DNA from: Daucus carota subsp. sativus
Taxonomy: Eukaryota; Streptophyta; Magnoliopsida; Apiales; Apiaceae
Length of the DNA stretch: 64,000 nt
Direction of reading: 5' to 3'
Assembly: GCF_001625215.2 (NCBI RefSeq)
Contig: NC_030381.2
Coordinates: 1,203,131-1,267,130, forward strand
Shown: piece by piece, positions 24,665-36,762 of the stretch
How positions within the stretch are numbered: position 1 is the stretch's first letter
Layout: every line of letters starts with the position of its first letter
Program-made: the position numbers and the translations under genes
Notes under the pieces: generated by a model
The model's input: the letters and a program-made list of their open reading frames with translations, nothing else
The model's database searches: none
What the model was told of the DNA's origin: nothing

Positions 24665-25540
24665 ATGGATCCTGAAGATATCATAACGTATATGATTCAA
24701 GAAGAAGAGGAAGAGGAGCACGAGATGAATATTGCTGTAGGTGCATATGCTCAATCCAGTAGCCAAAGAAATGATCGTAGTTTAGTTCGTCATCGTGGAT
24801 CAGTCCTCAATCATCGCATCATTTACCGGAACAGGGAATTAGGTAATCAACTATTCTATCGTGATTATTTTAGTGATCATCCCACATATCCGGACTATAT
24901 TTTTCGTAGAAGATTTCGTATGCGAAGATCATTATTTGTTCGAATTCAAAGTGCAATTGAGTCCCATGATCCCTATTTTGTACAAAGATGTGATGCAATT
25001 GGAGTTTTGGGATTATCACCTCTCCAAAAAATGACTGCTGCATTGAGAATAATCGCATATGGACTGCCTGCAGATGCAATCGATGATTATGTTCGAATTG
25101 GTGAAAGCACCGCAATTGAAAGTTTGAGGAAATTTGTCAAAGCGATTGTGCAAATATTTGGGGAACAATATTTAAGAAGGCCACATAGCGGTGATGTTAA
25201 AAGATTAATGGAGGTTGCTGAGCAGCGTGGATTTCCAGGAATGCTAGGCAGTATCGATTGTATGCATTGGAGGTGGAAAAACTGTCCAACTGCGTGGCAT
25301 GGGGCTTTTTCAGGTCGTTACCATGAGCCAACAATCATCCTTGAAGCTGTAGCTTCGTATGATCTTTGGATATGGCATGCTTATTTTGGGTTACCTGGAT
25401 CGTTGAATGATATAAATGTATTGGACCGATCCACTTTATTTTCTGAATGGGCAGAGGGTCAAGCACCAGAAGTTAACTATACCATCAATGGGCACAATTA
25501 CAATATGGGATACTATCTCGATTACACAGAATTAGAGTAA
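24665..25540 (+). pseudogene. Harbinger transposase (DDE_Tnp_4), C-terminally truncated
   Basis: A 291-residue frame from ATG 24665. The N-terminus is acidic, followed by the superfamily region (YPDYIFRRRFRMRRSLF, LSPLQKMTAALRIIAYG). The first catalytic Asp is in GSIDCMHW (residue about 198) and the second in LPGSLNDINVL (about 249). The alignment stops at HNYNMGYYL, where the family normally goes on for about 100 residues to the third acidic residue. Here it runs into DYTELE and a stop. With the third catalytic residue missing it cannot be an active transposase. It could be taken for an ALP1/HARBI1-like gene, but the context is a transposon. Confidence 0.9.
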
Positions 25541-25679
25541 ATAACAAATTCCATAACACAACTGCCTGGCTACGCAATGTTGCAAGAAGAAATAATTATG
25601 CATCTGCTAGACAACCTTTCTACAAAAAGTGATAGTTGAAATTAAATGACAAAAGATTTCTAGCTGTATAACACATTAA

Positions 25680-26753
25680 TTACTTGACCAAAAGTTTGCG
25701 CTTTCTTTCAATAATCTTCTGCTTTCTCAAGTTAAAATACTCAGCCTCAATTACCCCCATAGAACTTGAATCCATAGCCATAATTTTATCATCAGCTTCA
25801 ACTTGTTCAGCGGCTTCTTTTCTCTTCTCACGTTCATCTCTCTCTTTTGCCAACTGCAACATCTCTTTAAGGTGCTCATTTCTTTGCTTTCTAGATTCAA
25901 TCTGATCAACTCTCATTTTTTTCTAAAATTACAGCTCCAGCATCATCATCGTGCTCATTGTCCAATTTCTTTCTTTTTTTTCTGAAGTTCTTTTGCAGCC
26001 TTCCTTCCGATAGGCCTTTCCAAGTCCGAGTTTTCCACGATTGTACACTCTGGAGTTGATGGTGAAGAAGTTGTTGGACTGTTCTTTTGAGATACTTTTG
26101 TCCTTTTCGTAGCAAAATCAACATTCCACTTAGGCAAATATCTCAATATGTTCCAAGTACTTCCAACAATGCTCGAGAGAAAAGCTTTGTTTGCATACTT
26201 CTTTGTACATATGCTTTGCACCTTGAATCTGTTTAGAAAACCACAATTATTTAATCATTCATGTATATAAATGATTAATTCAAAATGATCAAAAATATTA
26301 CCTTATCAATTTCAGAGTACCCGCTTCTTCCATCCATTTGATTATAAAATCCTTGAAATTTATTGACCCCAAGTTGAATCACGGACCAACGATGCATCAA
26401 TGAACCCCAAGTATGATCTGATTCAAAGTTTTTATGCTTCATAAAGTAGCTTTGCACTCTCTGCCAATAGGTTCCATTTTTTTATCAGCCCCTGTGATGG
26501 GATCCAGTGACACATTTTGCCAAGCAGAAATCAATAATTCATCCTCTTGCCTTGTAAAATTTTTCGTTCGATGCCTTTTCTCCTTCACTTTCTGTGAACA
26601 AAATACTTGAGATGCAACTGATATGAATTCTGCATTTCTTTCTTCTTGACTTTCTGTAAAACGAGTACTTGAATTTTGTATTGTAGCTTCTAAATTCCTT
26701 TCTTCCTGATTTTGTGTAAAATCGTCATATTCAGAATACTCTCCAGTCTCCAC
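25680..26753 (-). pseudogene. Harbinger ORF1 (Myb/SANT-like DNA-binding protein), frameshifted
   Basis: Starts near 26753 (METGEYSEYDD) and reaches the Myb/SANT-like domain (KNFTRQEDELLISAWQNVS, then after a frame change QSYFMKHKNFESDHTWGSLM and HRWSVIQLGVNKFQGF). One break sits in a run of seven T (A on the coding strand) at 26477-26483. An intron with GT and AG (about 26303 to 26230) follows. Another frame change lies near the CWxxL motif (about 26150). The C-terminal parts ERPIGRKAAKELQKKKK and, last, MAMDSSSMGVIEAEYFNLRK (25680-25916) are typical of the family often mislabelled glutathione S-transferase T3-like. In active elements this protein brings transposase to the ends. Confidence 0.83.
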
Positions 26754-28420
26754 TGATCAAATTATAAAAAGATGGCACTTTTTCACCACAATCCATCTTG
26801 AAGTGCACCTGGACAAAAAATGTTTCACTAAGTACAAGTACCAAAACCTGTATATGCTGATTAAGAAACCAGGACCAGGAGGAAAAATAACAAGAGATAA
26901 AAAATAGCATTTATTTAGCTTCTCAATCAAGCACTACATTATACAAAACAGCATAAACAATGTATTTAAAGGAGAAGCTGAGAATTACAAAAGCAAAATT
27001 CATCTAAGCATTTAGCCAGAAGTTTCACAAAAACGGTATTTAGCCAGAGGTTTGTACTTCTAACAAAAATAACAATATTAGTTGCCGGCCCTTAACTGAG
27101 AACCATAATCACTCCAATTAGATAAATAACAATACTCTTTGAGCTTAATGATTCCGATTTATCACTAATGGAAACAATTACAGCTCTTATAACCTGACAA
27201 AACTGCATAAACTAATCCAACTTGGGGTTCAAATCAAAACTTAATTAAACAAAACCCAACAAAGTTAAAAATCAGATCTCATTTGTACTTGCACTGCTTA
27301 ACTATTGTTTGCTAGCCATGGAATGCATGAGACATTTTTGTGTGAGAAACTTTAGCATAAAAAGATTGATTAGAACAACGGAAAACAGCTTTGTTGCGTA
27401 TAAGTATTTATCTATTGCAAGTACAGAAGCTCTTGTGTGGAAAGAGCTTGTGATCAACACTTTCACACATGACTACAGATATATGAGACTCTTATGCCAA
27501 AGTGTATCAGTAACCTGAAAGTGGATGCCTAAAGATAATTTTGAAAATTCTGGTGTAATGGGCTACACATCTTGAACCCAACTTAAGCTCCCAAATCATA
27601 ATCATCAAAAAATCAAAATCAAATTTTACTGCTAATCCATCCCTATATAAACCAAAATTATCATCACAATTAACTCTGGACAAAAGCAATATCCTTTGTC
27701 TCATACCTAGACTAAAACCTCTTGCAAAAGAATTTACTACAATGAAGCCATCTAAATTAAAAGATTTAAAATCTTAATTGCATAAAATTATACCACATAC
27801 AAACAAAGGCAAGAAAGAAAATGTAAAATTTAAGAAAACCTGGGAATGGAGATCCTGGCCTTCATCGGTAGAAAGTTGCGATATACGATAATCATCGGGT
27901 AGATTTGTGTGTTTCATCATATTGGTTTATTAGTCTGAAGTTCTGAATATTCTGAATGAAAGAAAATGGATGGTCTGTAGTCTGTACTTGGTTGTGTACT
28001 TAAAAGTAAGGGAGGGAAAGTAAATATAAATGAGAGGGAAAAGTAAAGTAGAGGGAAATGTTGGAGGGAACTAATATTATATTCATAAAAATAAAATTAA
28101 GAGCTACTAGATGCTCTTTAAAAGAAAGGAGAGAGAGAGTAGGCTCTTAAATTTTTAGAGAGCATCTAGGAGCTCATTGGAGCACTAAAATTTGGTTTGC
28201 TCTTAAAATTTGAACTTAGGAGCTTGTTTAGAGAGCCCCTTGGAGTTGTTCTTAGTCTCAAAATTTCTAAACAAAGGATCGTTTCTAGCAAGATAAAAGT
28301 CCTGAATCGATTCCGGATAATGGAGGATGCCGATTCAGAATTTTTTTCAAAGAAAGGCTCGTCAGCATGAGCCACTCTCTCTCATTCCAAAATGGTCTCA
28401 TGGGTTGTATATTTTACGGA

Positions 28421-29120
28421 GTAAATGACAAAAGAGTGGTTGGAGTTTCTCAAAATTTGTAAAAAATTGTCTGGACTTCAAAAATAACAGTATAATGACT
28501 GAAGTTTACTTCTGTGTTTTACTAAAGTGGCGCCCATCAAGCACCGTCAACATAGCTATGTTAAATCCAAAAATTTAAGAATAAATGACAAGGGGTGGCT
28601 CGAGTTTTTAAAAATTGCAAATAATTGGTTGTCACTATTCCGCTATTTTTGAAGTCTAGCCACTACTCCCTCCGTCCCATTTTAGTTGTCACATTTCTAT
28701 TTTTGTTGATCAAATTGACTAATTTTTGACCAAAAATTACAAGTCACTCTTTCATTGCTTTAAAAAACTGAAAATTATATCTTAAACTACATTAAAAATT
28801 ATTTCTGGTGACATATATTTTTTATTTTTTCACTTGATAAAATATTAATAAATTTCAGTTAAACTTTGGTCAATTTGATCGGCACAAACTCAAATGTGAC
28901 AACTAAAACGGGACGGAGGAAGTATTTTGCAGCTTTTGAAAACTTCAACCACCCTCTTGTCATTTTTCCAAACCTTTAAGAGTTAACGGAGTTATATTAA
29001 CTGCCGTCCACGGACACCACCTTTTTAGTGGAAGTAAATTGCAGCAACTATTTCACTATTTTTAAAATCTAGCCAAGTTATTGTAAATTTTGAAAATCTC
29101 CAACCACCGTTTTGTTTTAC
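28421..29120. mobile_element. Fold-back element with a nested Stowaway
   Basis: The left part (GTAAATGACAAAAGAGTGGT...) and the reverse complement of the right part (GTAAAACAAAACGGTGGTTG...) are related over roughly 140 bp. Partial inner copies (AATGACAAGGGGTGGCTCGA at 28584; its inverted counterpart near 28961) make a compound inverted structure. No coding capacity. Borders are approximate. Confidence 0.6.
28664..28924. mobile_element. Stowaway MITE nested in the fold-back element
   Basis: Starts TACTCCCTCCGTCCCATTTT and ends GGGACGGAGGAAGTA, with TA at both borders. 261 bp, standard Stowaway structure. Confidence 0.9.
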
Positions 29121-30139
29121 TTTATTTTATATGCTAAATCCTTCTTAGACTCTTGAAATCTTCCATGTAAAATATGTAAATCTCTTGTATCACTTCTACA
29201 ATTTTTACTTAGAAAGTTATATAACACTTTCTTCCGTTTTCTCACTTTTTCGTATCTTCTCAGAAATCAAATATAAGACTAGCTACACTTTTCATGGCCT
29301 TTCATGATTTCATCTCATATTTTTGGTGTTTTTTTCTACATTCAAGCAAGTTATCAAATTTACTGCCGAACATTTTCTCCCTGTTAACAATTATATTTAT
29401 GTCATTTTTAATTATTTGAAATAAAATATTGTTAAAATTTTATATTTATGTATAAAAGATTTTATAAAGGCTAAAATTTTAATTTTAAATATTTATATGA
29501 GATGGATTTTTCAAAATCAGAAGTAAAAATTTTATTACGTCAAATAGTCATATAAATCAGACTCCAACAAATAAAAAGAAAAAAATAAAAACACACTAAT
29601 ACAGTTAATCTAAACCACCTCGATTCCGAATTTGCTCGCCGTTTCTGGACAATTTTCTGGCCCATCTCCTACCTCGGGTTATTCGTAAACCCGTGACTTC
29701 AAAATTTTGGAAAGAAAATGTGTTTCATCAACGCCTTTGATACACAAATTATTTTGTATTAAGTCAGAAGATTTTAACTGAGATGTTAATAAATTTTATA
29801 TAATTTATTTAATGAATTGTATCGGATTACCTCTTAATAAATTTTATATATTCTATTAGATGAATTATATCTGATTTTGATTTTATTTTCATTTATTTTG
29901 ATTAGATTTCAAATATCTTAAATTATGAAAAAAAATCCCCGAAAATCTACTTTTTTTATCATTTTTCACAACAATATTTTTTAAACGCACTCTCAAACAT
30001 TAACGCTGGCTTGCCATACACCTCAGTTGGAGGCCCATATTTTGTGGAAATGAAATGTCTATATTTACATTAATGCCACCGGCCCAATCTTAACTTCATT
30101 AGAACAATAAAGGCCCAGTTTTGTAAATGGAGAGTAATT
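29121..30139. other. AT-rich intergenic sequence
   Basis: No gene, RNA or defined element end recognised. Confidence 0.5.
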
Positions 30140-30777
30140 GGGCAAATTAAATTATAGGTCCTTGAAATATTGACATTTTATTATCTAGGTCCCAGAACTA
30201 AAGATTCCGTATTTTAGGTCATTTAACTTTTCCGTTTTTTGATCTAAGTCCTTCTGTTAAAAAGATTCTGACGGTGTTAACTAGGGTTCTTGAGTTTCAT
30301 ACAGATCAAAGCAATTTTGAAGGTGTTAATGATATCCAAACTCAAAGTTCAAGTAGTCAAATTGAAGCTTGAATCACTGATGACATTCATATGACAACAA
30401 TTTTCACAAATTAGATTTAATTTAAAAAACCCCAAATTGGACCATAAATTTAGGGTTCTTTATCGAATTTAAAGACCTAAATTTATAAAATTTTGAATTG
30501 AACATAGTTTGTGAAATTGGTGTCATACGAGTGTCGCTAGCGACTCAAGCTTCAATTTGACTACTTGAACTTTGAGTTTGGATATCACTAACACGTTCAA
30601 AATTGCTTTGATCTGTATGAAACTCAAGAACCCTAGTTAACGCCGTCAGAATCTTTTTGACAGAAGGACTTTGATCAGAAAACGGAAAAATTAATTGATC
30701 TGAAATACGAAATTTTTAGTTCAGGGACCTAGATAATAAACCGTCAATAGTCCAAAGACTTGTAATTTAATTTTCCC
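30140..30777. mobile_element. Fold-back/MULE-like element with about 260-bp inverted arms
   Basis: The left arm starts GGGCAAATTAAATTATAGGT and the right arm ends in its diverged inverse (ATTTAATTTTCCC). Arms of roughly 260 bp pair almost throughout (for example GACGGTGTTAACTAGGGTTC against GACGGCGTTAACTAGGGTTC in reverse complement), leaving a central spacer of about 100 bp. No coding capacity. I could not see a clear target-site duplication. Confidence 0.82.
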
Positions 30778-30993
30778 TAAAGAATAACCTACGAGCCTTT
30801 AATATTAGCCACTCATAAACACCACCACCACATCCCCATAAATTTTATGTGAAACAACTATCGTGATGGATTTTTATTTTCGCAATGAACCTCATATTTA
30901 TTCATTTATCTTGTAATATCTTTTCTCCCATTCTTTTCTTTGCCTAAAAAACGTGGGAGCAATGCGTAAGTGTCCATCAACTTTAACTAGTAC
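30778..30993. other. Spacer before the copia element
   Basis: Noncoding, nothing recognised. Confidence 0.5.
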
Positions 30994-30998
30994 AGTAA

Positions 30999-31237
30999 TA
31001 TTATGAAATAATATATGTAGAAAGATTATTGCGAGAGCTGGATAAGAGAGAAAGAAGGAGATATTTTATTGTTGATATCGAGTGTTTTACAAACTCATAC
31101 AAATGGCTTTATATAGCCATCAAATGTGAGTTACAAGTCATGTGAAAGGTTAAAAGTCTTGCACATTATTGAGAGTAAACAAAAGGTCAAAAGTCTTAGG
31201 ATAAACCAAAAGTCATCCACATATTTATATCATAACA
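30999..31237 (-). repeat. 3' LTR (minus orientation) of the copia element
   Basis: 239 bp, highly similar to 32980-33217. The outer end is TATTATG where TGTTATG is expected, a single base change. Confidence 0.85.
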
Positions 31238-31390
31238 CTCCCCCTTGGATGACTTGTATCAACATCATGCCTCGTTAAAACCTTACTAGGAAAAACCCAG
31301 TGGGAAAAACCCTAGTGAAGGAAAAAGAGTACATGAGTTGTACAAATAAAAATATTTCATTTATGTCTCCCCCTCATCAGGATATAAAAA

Positions 31391-31516
31391 TTAGCAAATA
31401 TGACGAAGTATGCGCATCCCGATCATGTGTACTGATTTCTCGAACAAATCACTGATTTATCTCTTTTGTCAAATTTCACGAGTAAAGAAGAACTTCGAGT
31501 CTATATGTTCCGTCAT
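31391..31516 (-). pseudogene. Decayed copia RNase H C-terminus
   Basis: On the minus strand the frame keeps short family motifs: SKFFFTREI, then SDLFEKSVHMIGMRILRH, which correspond to the (A)DLFTK and VHxIGMRRLRD motifs at the end of copia polyproteins. At least two in-frame stops interrupt it. Confidence 0.75.
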
Positions 31517-32979
31517 GTCACCTTTAACGTATCATTCCTTGTACGTGATGCTGCCTGCAATTTGTTTCATAACAAAAAAAAAAAATCTCCACAATAATTT
31601 ATTCAACTTTTGATCCCTATTCTTTACGCCTGCAAAATTATAGCTTAAAACTTTATAGAATAAGTTAGTGCAGATCGAATAAAATTTTCACTTTGTAACT
31701 TGAGGATTAACACGCCCTTAAAGCGAGTGATCCCTTAACAATGAACACTAACCGAAAGCGGAGACTTGCTTTAAATAATTATGTCAAAACGTGTACGATA
31801 AAACATGTTGTAGTTTACTTAGATACGGTACTTCAGGACCGAGAATTTCTTTCAAGTGTTCACAAAAGTTAGTGTACTATCGTGTATATCCTTCTGGGAT
31901 TCACATATGACAATATATAATTCATCAAAGGGTAATTCTTCCTTCAATATATATACCAAGAAACACTTTATCACATAATATAACATATAGTATTTTAATC
32001 AGGTGCAACTCAATTCAATGTTAACTAGAAACACATTCTAGTTTCCATCTGCTCTGGCCAGAGACTTTATGAGTTGGAACCTATAACTTTATATACAATG
32101 ATAACATGTCTTTGTCAAAACAATTTTGTGTTGGACTGCTGGTCCGAATCCCTTTTCCATTTGAGAGGGTATAGTTCTCGAGAGTTTGTTATACTGCTTC
32201 TGGCAGTTAAGATCCTTCTAGGATGATTATTGTCAAGTGGGTCGTATAAAATTTAAACTGAACCTTCACATATTGCGGGACTATATCGCAATCAAATAAT
32301 CATTTCCACCACAAATACTATTACTCTTCATAACCAACACAAGGTTATCATACAATTATTTGAGCTTTAGATTCATAATTTCTGAAACTTCATTTTGTTT
32401 TCACACAAATAATCATTCATATCCCACTGACTTGACACTTTTAGGTGTGTTAACTGCAGTTTCAAATATTTCTCTATTTTTAAGAGATAATGATTCGTAG
32501 GGCGCACTATTTTCACAACTTCAGGTGTGAGAGGACTACTGGTCCAAATAATTTGTCTTTATAATTGCCTCAATTATATCCTTTATTCTTTGGCCAATTT
32601 ATATCAATATTTTCTAAAAGATTCTGCTTCATGATCCTCATTTTCAATAACCTCAAGTTCTATAAATATCATCAACGTCGATTCGATTTATGGTTCCACT
32701 TCATTCTGAACATGACATAATATATCGAGATCTCAATATTTTTCATTACTTTTATTTTCTCAAATTTGTCATGTCTATAATCTCTTCCGGAGATCCTTCA
32801 ATGTCATGTCTATAATCTCTTCGAGAGATCCTTCAAAAATTATTGATTTCTCAATTTAGCCATCATCAATTATTGTTCCGTTTCATCTTTTTTTTTTTGT
32901 ATAAGATATATATGGAATCAACTTGCCTATCATGCTTCAGGCGTTCTTTGGACATAGTAGTATCTTGAGGTTGCCCTTC

Positions 32980-33217
32980 TGTGACATTAATATATGTAGA
33001 AAGATTATTGCGAGAGCTGGATAAGAGAGAAAGAAGGAGATACTTTTATTGTTGATATCGAGTGTTTTACAAACTCATACAAATGGCTTTATATAGCCAT
33101 CAAATGTGAGTTACAAGTCATGTGAAAGGTTAAAAGTCTTGCACATTATTGAGAGTAAACAAAAGATCAAAAGTCTTAGGATAAACCAAAAGTCATCCAT
33201 ATATTTATATCATAACA
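32980..33217 (-). repeat. 5' LTR (minus orientation) of the copia element
   Basis: 238 bp, followed on the plus strand by the duplicated AGTAA. Confidence 0.85.
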
Positions 33218-33222
33218 AGTAA

Positions 33223-33745
33223 CCTTTTTTACACATTATTGCGATACTATTCCTCCAACCCTGTTCTCTTTCTTTTTTTTTTTTTTTTTTCTTTTTGTCT
33301 TTTTTCGAATATATCCAGCCGTGTTTATTTTCGCGTCAAATATAAATGATGTTATACGAGTTTTATCGTTTAATTAGTTAATTTTGACGATCGACGGATA
33401 TATGTTTGTCTCCGTCTCACGCACAAAATATTTTGAATTAAAGTAGTATCATGATAATTTGGATTATCACGAGATATTGTATATGTGAGATTATTTTTAA
33501 TACGATATACTATTTTTCTCTCGACGTACAACTTATGCAACCAAAATATGAGGTTAACCATTTTTTTTCTGATTTTTGTTGCATATTTTATACTTGAGAC
33601 ATTAGAAATATGCAACTAAGTAATATTGCAAAGAAAAAGAAATACTAAAAACATATAACAAAGGCTCCCCGGCAGATGTTTTTGCTAAAAAAACAAAAAA
33701 AATTACACAGCTGAAGCTAGTCGAAAAAATTAATTACATAAGCAG
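33223..33745. other. Intergenic and 3' UTR of the NPH3-like gene
   Basis: Contains a long T tract (about 33270-33290). The right end is the probable 3' UTR of the minus-strand gene. No other feature. Confidence 0.5.
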
Positions 33746-36700
33746 TTAAACTGTGCTATGATCAACTGTCCTTTGAATTACCTTGGTATCCATTCTTTGG
33801 GAGTTTTGTGAAGGAGGACTTGATCCTTGTGAAGAGCTAGACCCAAAAAAGTTGAGTCTGCCTAGTTTCTTTGAAAAAGAGCTAATAAAATTATTGGTCT
33901 GAGATTTCTCCATGTTCTTCTTCATACAAACATGTTCTTTCTCTAAATCATTAAGTCTCATACGAAGCCGAGTCAGTTCAAGTTTCAGTTCACGGTTTTC
34001 CCTCCTCAGTGATGCATAGTTGTCTCGCGGAGACATTGCAGCACTGAGAGCCCCACCGTTGATACGCAATGAGTGGTGGATCTGCTTCTGATCATCATCG
34101 TCAGGATAAGAATGGGACAAGGCATTACGAAGTCTCAACTGTTCAATGTAAAGGACTTGGACCATTGATTGTAGAGGAAGTCGTTCATTTTGTGCAGCAT
34201 GTGAAGCAGCTTCTTGCGAAAGCTTTTGGAAATCAATCAATCTGCAGAGCTGCTGCTTATCTGTATCAGACAACCCCGGATGAGCCTGCAGTAAGCATTT
34301 TTTAGTAATACTAGTCAGGAAAGAGTTCTTAGCTGCTTTTGATAAGAGACTAGTCATACTAAAAAATAACTCACACTTACTTTGAGGTAGACATCAATAG
34401 CTCTATATAGTCCATCATGAGAGGTGCGCGCATCTGATGGCAATGTTTTTGCGATGGCTATCAACTTGGTAACCTCAAGGTTTGCATCAGGTGCAATTTC
34501 TGCAAGGTAGTTATCCACTAACTTGGAAACTTTGACAAGTGCAGTTTGAGAAGGTGAACCAAGACTGTCAGATCCAAAGAGGGAGCCATCTTCCATGTCA
34601 TCATCACTTTCATCTTGCTGAGAAAACTTAACCAAAATTCTATGAACTGTATCAACATCAAATAAAGTGTCAGATGCTTGGCAAAAGGCGGGGATTAAAA
34701 GATCATCAAGGGTGGCTATATCTAACTGGGAGCCAATACGCCTCTCAAGATCAAGTCTACAAGCAACTGTGCAATCGAGCATTACAGATTTCCGCAATAG
34801 ACCAAAAAGAAAGGTAATGGGAATGACAAGTTTTTCAACTGGAAGAAGGCTAACAATCGACTCAACCACAAGTCTTTCATGTTCGCTAATTTCAGTGACC
34901 AGGTTTGGTTGGTTCGATGAGTTCCAAACAGCAGACTTCTTTGTCAATTCTTTCTGAGCATAATTCATAAGTGATTCACCAATACTTTCAGGTCGAACTC
35001 CACGACATTTCATTGCTGTAATAACTCTCTGATACAAGTCAATCCGTAGATCAGACAGATCTTCAATCCACCAGTCTCCTTCACATTTGGCCTGCCGATT
35101 CATCTGAAGTCTTCCAGAACTAGTATATTCCAAGCGAGAGAAGCTTGAAGCGATCTGTTCAACACACGCTTTGGATACTATAGCGTCAATGCATCTGCTA
35201 ACAATTTTAAGCTCATCAGCAAAAGGAAGTAGGTTTTCACATTGTTGCAGTACTGCAATACACATTTCAAGGTTCTTGCAGACAATAGTCTCCAGATATT
35301 CTTCAGCACGGGACCCAAGATTGTTACTTGAGAACTCCTCAGTCATTTCAAGGTAGTCGGAGACGCAAAGAAGTTGAGCAACATTAGCCGATGTGATCTC
35401 AAAATTAATGCAATAGCAAAATTTTGCAGCCAGCTCAAACGACTCGGCTCCACCAGGTAGGTTTAGAAGCTCTATCCTACAAATATCTGAACCCCTGTTT
35501 TCTGCTACCAACTTCCGCATTCTCCCACAACGTGCTACTAGAGGGAACTGTGGTAACAATATGTGAAAAGTTATTTTTGTACGGAAGGAAAAATAACGAA
35601 ACAGGCTGTTAATTATGTATCTCAAGACTCAAGGTACACTCTGTCTAATACAAATGTCCGCATAGTTATATCAATCACACAAGGCGTTTCATCACGAATT
35701 TAAAAGTATATCAACCTTGATTCTTCCATTTGGTTATCTAGCTTAAGGTGGTGTACTGGTGTATCAGTATTCCCATTCTGTAAAGAATAATTGGATAAAC
35801 AGACTACATCAAACCAGAAAGATTACAAACCAATCTCAACTCATACCATCATTCACAAGGAAATAGTTAATACTCTACATCATAGCGCTGGATTTAGTTT
35901 GTGAAACTTACATAGAAGTCTGCATATGATCACAACTTATTGATGCTGTGCTTTTCACTGTCTTGGTGCTTACTCATCTACAAAACTATTTATACTATCC
36001 TCTTATGGCACATTATTTATATGATGTAAGAAGCCGAAGCTGCTAAATTCGACTGCAAACACTAGGTCTGCAACATTATATAATTATGAATCTTTAGAAA
36101 GTGTGAACTAAATACTGTATAGAAATATGTGATCTCGACATGATATATTTTTCTCTTTCTGCAGACTGTGTCAGTATGCAAATTATATTCCAGGCAGCAG
36201 CTAGGAGTTGCATTTTAGTAAATTAAAAAAAAATAGGCATTTGAATAATTAGGCAGCTAACAGTTGATTAAATCATAGATACTTGTCGTTCATACATGTT
36301 ACCTTGTGCAGAGGAAATGCTCCACCGTTCACTTCAATTGTTATATCACTAGGAACATCATGAAACATCCTGCGGAACATCATATATATGTAAGCCAAAG
36401 GCGGAGAAACAGAAGACATAATTTATTGTATGAAAGCTAAAATGACGAAAAGATCTTCAGCACAGCATTGGAAATACTTAAACCATTACTATCCTATCAA
36501 GCAGGCTTGTTGTTTACTGGGCTGAATCTAGACTTCTCAGACATCTACTTGCAGTTAGAGGACTAAACCTCTCTTCATAACACATTGAAATGATCCAGAA
36601 ACTAAGTTAAGCTACAGGGAAATTGCAGCATTAAAAAATCGAAACTTCAATAGTGAAATGAGTATATGATGGAATATTACAATTAGAAGAAACAAACCAT

Positions 36701-36762
36701 TCACTGCATATCTGCTGCCGCGAGCACTTGGCAAACGACAAGTGCTGCTGCTGTTTGTCCAT
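33746..36762 (-). CDS. NPH3/RPT2-like BTB protein, 4 exons
   Basis: Exons (minus): 36762-36698, 36369-36303, 35547-34381, 34285-33746. They total 1,839 nt, 612 aa, with GT-AG and consistent phase. The product starts MDKQQQHLSFAKCSRQQICS. A BTB/POZ domain follows (residues about 22-130: EWMFHDVPSDITIEVNGGAF, FPLVARCGRMRKL, GGAESFELAAKFCY), then the NPH3 domain (about 185-470: DWWIEDLSDLRIDLYQRVI, KVSKLVDNYLAEIA, LYRAIDVYLKAHPGLSDTDK, LPLQSMVQVLYIEQLRLRNAL). The tail has a coiled coil (ENRELKLELTRLRMRLNDLE) and a Ser-rich end (KKLGRLNFFG). These proteins are plasma-membrane adaptors of CUL3 ubiquitin ligases in phototropin and auxin-linked signalling. The frame is open upstream to an earlier ATG at 36870 giving a hydrophobic leader. 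I prefer the shorter start because it matches family length. Confidence 0.93.

Larger units (their letters stand above)
24102..28251. mobile_element. PIF/Harbinger DNA transposon, 4.15 kb, inactive
   Basis: The ends GAGCATCTCCAATGGTGCTC and (reverse complement) GAACAACTCCAAGGGGCTC are diverged inverted repeats flanked by TTA at 24099-24101 and 28252-28254. Inside are the two genes of this superfamily: a DDE_Tnp_4 transposase on plus (24665-25540, truncated) and a Myb/SANT-like ORF1 on minus (25680-26753, frameshifted). A second internal inverted-end motif (GAGCATCTAGGAGCTCATTG near 28161) suggests a rearranged right end. 26757-28160 is otherwise noncoding. A possible first exon of ORF1 lies around 27920-27840 on minus, ending in CAG before GTTTTC. 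Confidence 0.85.
30999..33217 (-). mobile_element. Ty1/copia retrotransposon, internally deleted, minus strand
   Basis: LTRs at 30999-31237 and 32980-33217 (239 and 238 bp) end CATAACA on the plus strand. The target duplication AGTAA is at 30994-30998 and 33218-33222. Directly inside the left LTR, the minus strand reads CCAAGGGGGAG then TGTTATG, a typical copia polypurine tract and LTR start, so the element runs on the minus strand. The interior is only 1.74 kb and keeps a decayed RNase H end plus unassignable fragments. A 36-bp duplication (ATGTCTATAATCTCTTC type) is at about 32767-32838. No canonical primer-binding site is left. Confidence 0.87.

Noticed and set aside
24653..25540. Functional ALP1/HARBI1-like host gene
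   Set aside because: It lies between Harbinger ends beside ORF1, and the third catalytic residue region is missing.
34069..34957. Plus-strand frames over the NPH3-like gene
   Set aside because: Antisense shadows of a well-supported coding exon.
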